Part shown: positions 63,800-64,000 of the stretch, piece by piece | Position numbering within the stretch: position 1 is the first letter of the stretch | How the letters are laid out: each line of letters starts with the position of its first letter | From: Acanthacorydalis orientalis | Taxonomy: Eukaryota > Arthropoda > Insecta > Megaloptera > Corydalidae | Length of the DNA: 64,000 nucleotides | NCBI GenBank assembly: GCA_034766995.1 | Contig: CM068318.1 | Span: forward strand, 4,339,001 to 4,403,000 | Direction of reading: 5' to 3' | Program-made: the position numbers and the translations under genes | The notes under the pieces: model-generated | The model's input: only the letters and a program-made list of their open reading frames with translations | Told to the model about the DNA's origin: nothing | Database searches by the model: none

Positions 63800-64000
63800 G
63801 TACGTTTCGTATTGAATAATATTAAATATGCAAGATGCAGGCAGTAAGTTATGAATATGCTCGTATATTGGTACTTGAATGTTTATTTTGTATTCGTATA
63901 AGTTTTTTTAAAAAACAAATAAATTAAAAGGGTAATAATATACGACTGGAAATGTTGTAAAATAAATGAGATTTTCAGATAAAAGTTATGGATTTTAAGA

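Overview
The window reads as AT-rich (by eye about 70% or more) nuclear DNA of an insect-like animal. The evidence is the very low density of coding sequence, more than forty long (TA)n and (CA)n(TA)n microsatellites, three copies of an internally deleted mariner of the cecropia/Hsmar1 type, and two remnants of a Tc1/mariner-like element of the kind common in insects. CpG is not obviously depleted in the few GC-richer patches, which would fit Hymenoptera, but I cannot fix the order. No tRNA, rRNA, CRISPR or prokaryotic gene organisation is visible. Most open frames are shadows, and those crossing TA repeats (Ile-Tyr runs) are artefacts.

The best reading is that most of the window is long intron or intergenic sequence belonging to a + strand gene with very small exons. 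Exon A (15175-15332) encodes a hydrophobic, signal-peptide-like start and ends at a strong GTATGT donor in phase 2. Exon B (45232-45329), about 29.9 kb downstream, has a strong acceptor, a GTAAGA donor and a phase-2 start that continues exon A in frame. Exon C (63700-63799) also has good splice sites on both sides but is not phase-compatible with B directly, so an exon would be missing between them or C belongs elsewhere. I do not recognise the protein.

Inside these putative introns are sites that look like recursive-splicing ratchet points: 23466/23467, with a second donor 46 nt downstream, and 47145/47146. If the 46-nt segment were retained after exon A, the frame would read a stop at once, as expected for a recursive-splice exon.

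Transposons: mariner MITE-like copies lie at 2379-2935 (+), 28189-28757 (-) and 54941-55153 (+, truncated). An 851-bp Tc1/mariner relative with TIRs and TA target duplication lies at 57245-58095 (+). An opposite-strand remnant of a related element lies at 56701-57097. A degraded LINE tail may lie at 19533-19661.

GC-richer islands (about 1.1, 4.8, 12.9, 18.3, 20.6, 24.7, 26.0, 30.9, 32.2, 34.5, 35.7, 43.1-44.2 and 59.5-59.9 kb) stand out from the background and are candidate promoters, enhancers or exons. Several hold ETS, CRE or E-box consensus sites. A near-perfect 25-bp-arm hairpin at 48920-48976, extendable outward, resembles a pre-miRNA. All exon and regulatory calls rest on sequence patterns only. 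T-rich introns give many chance acceptors, so confidences are modest.
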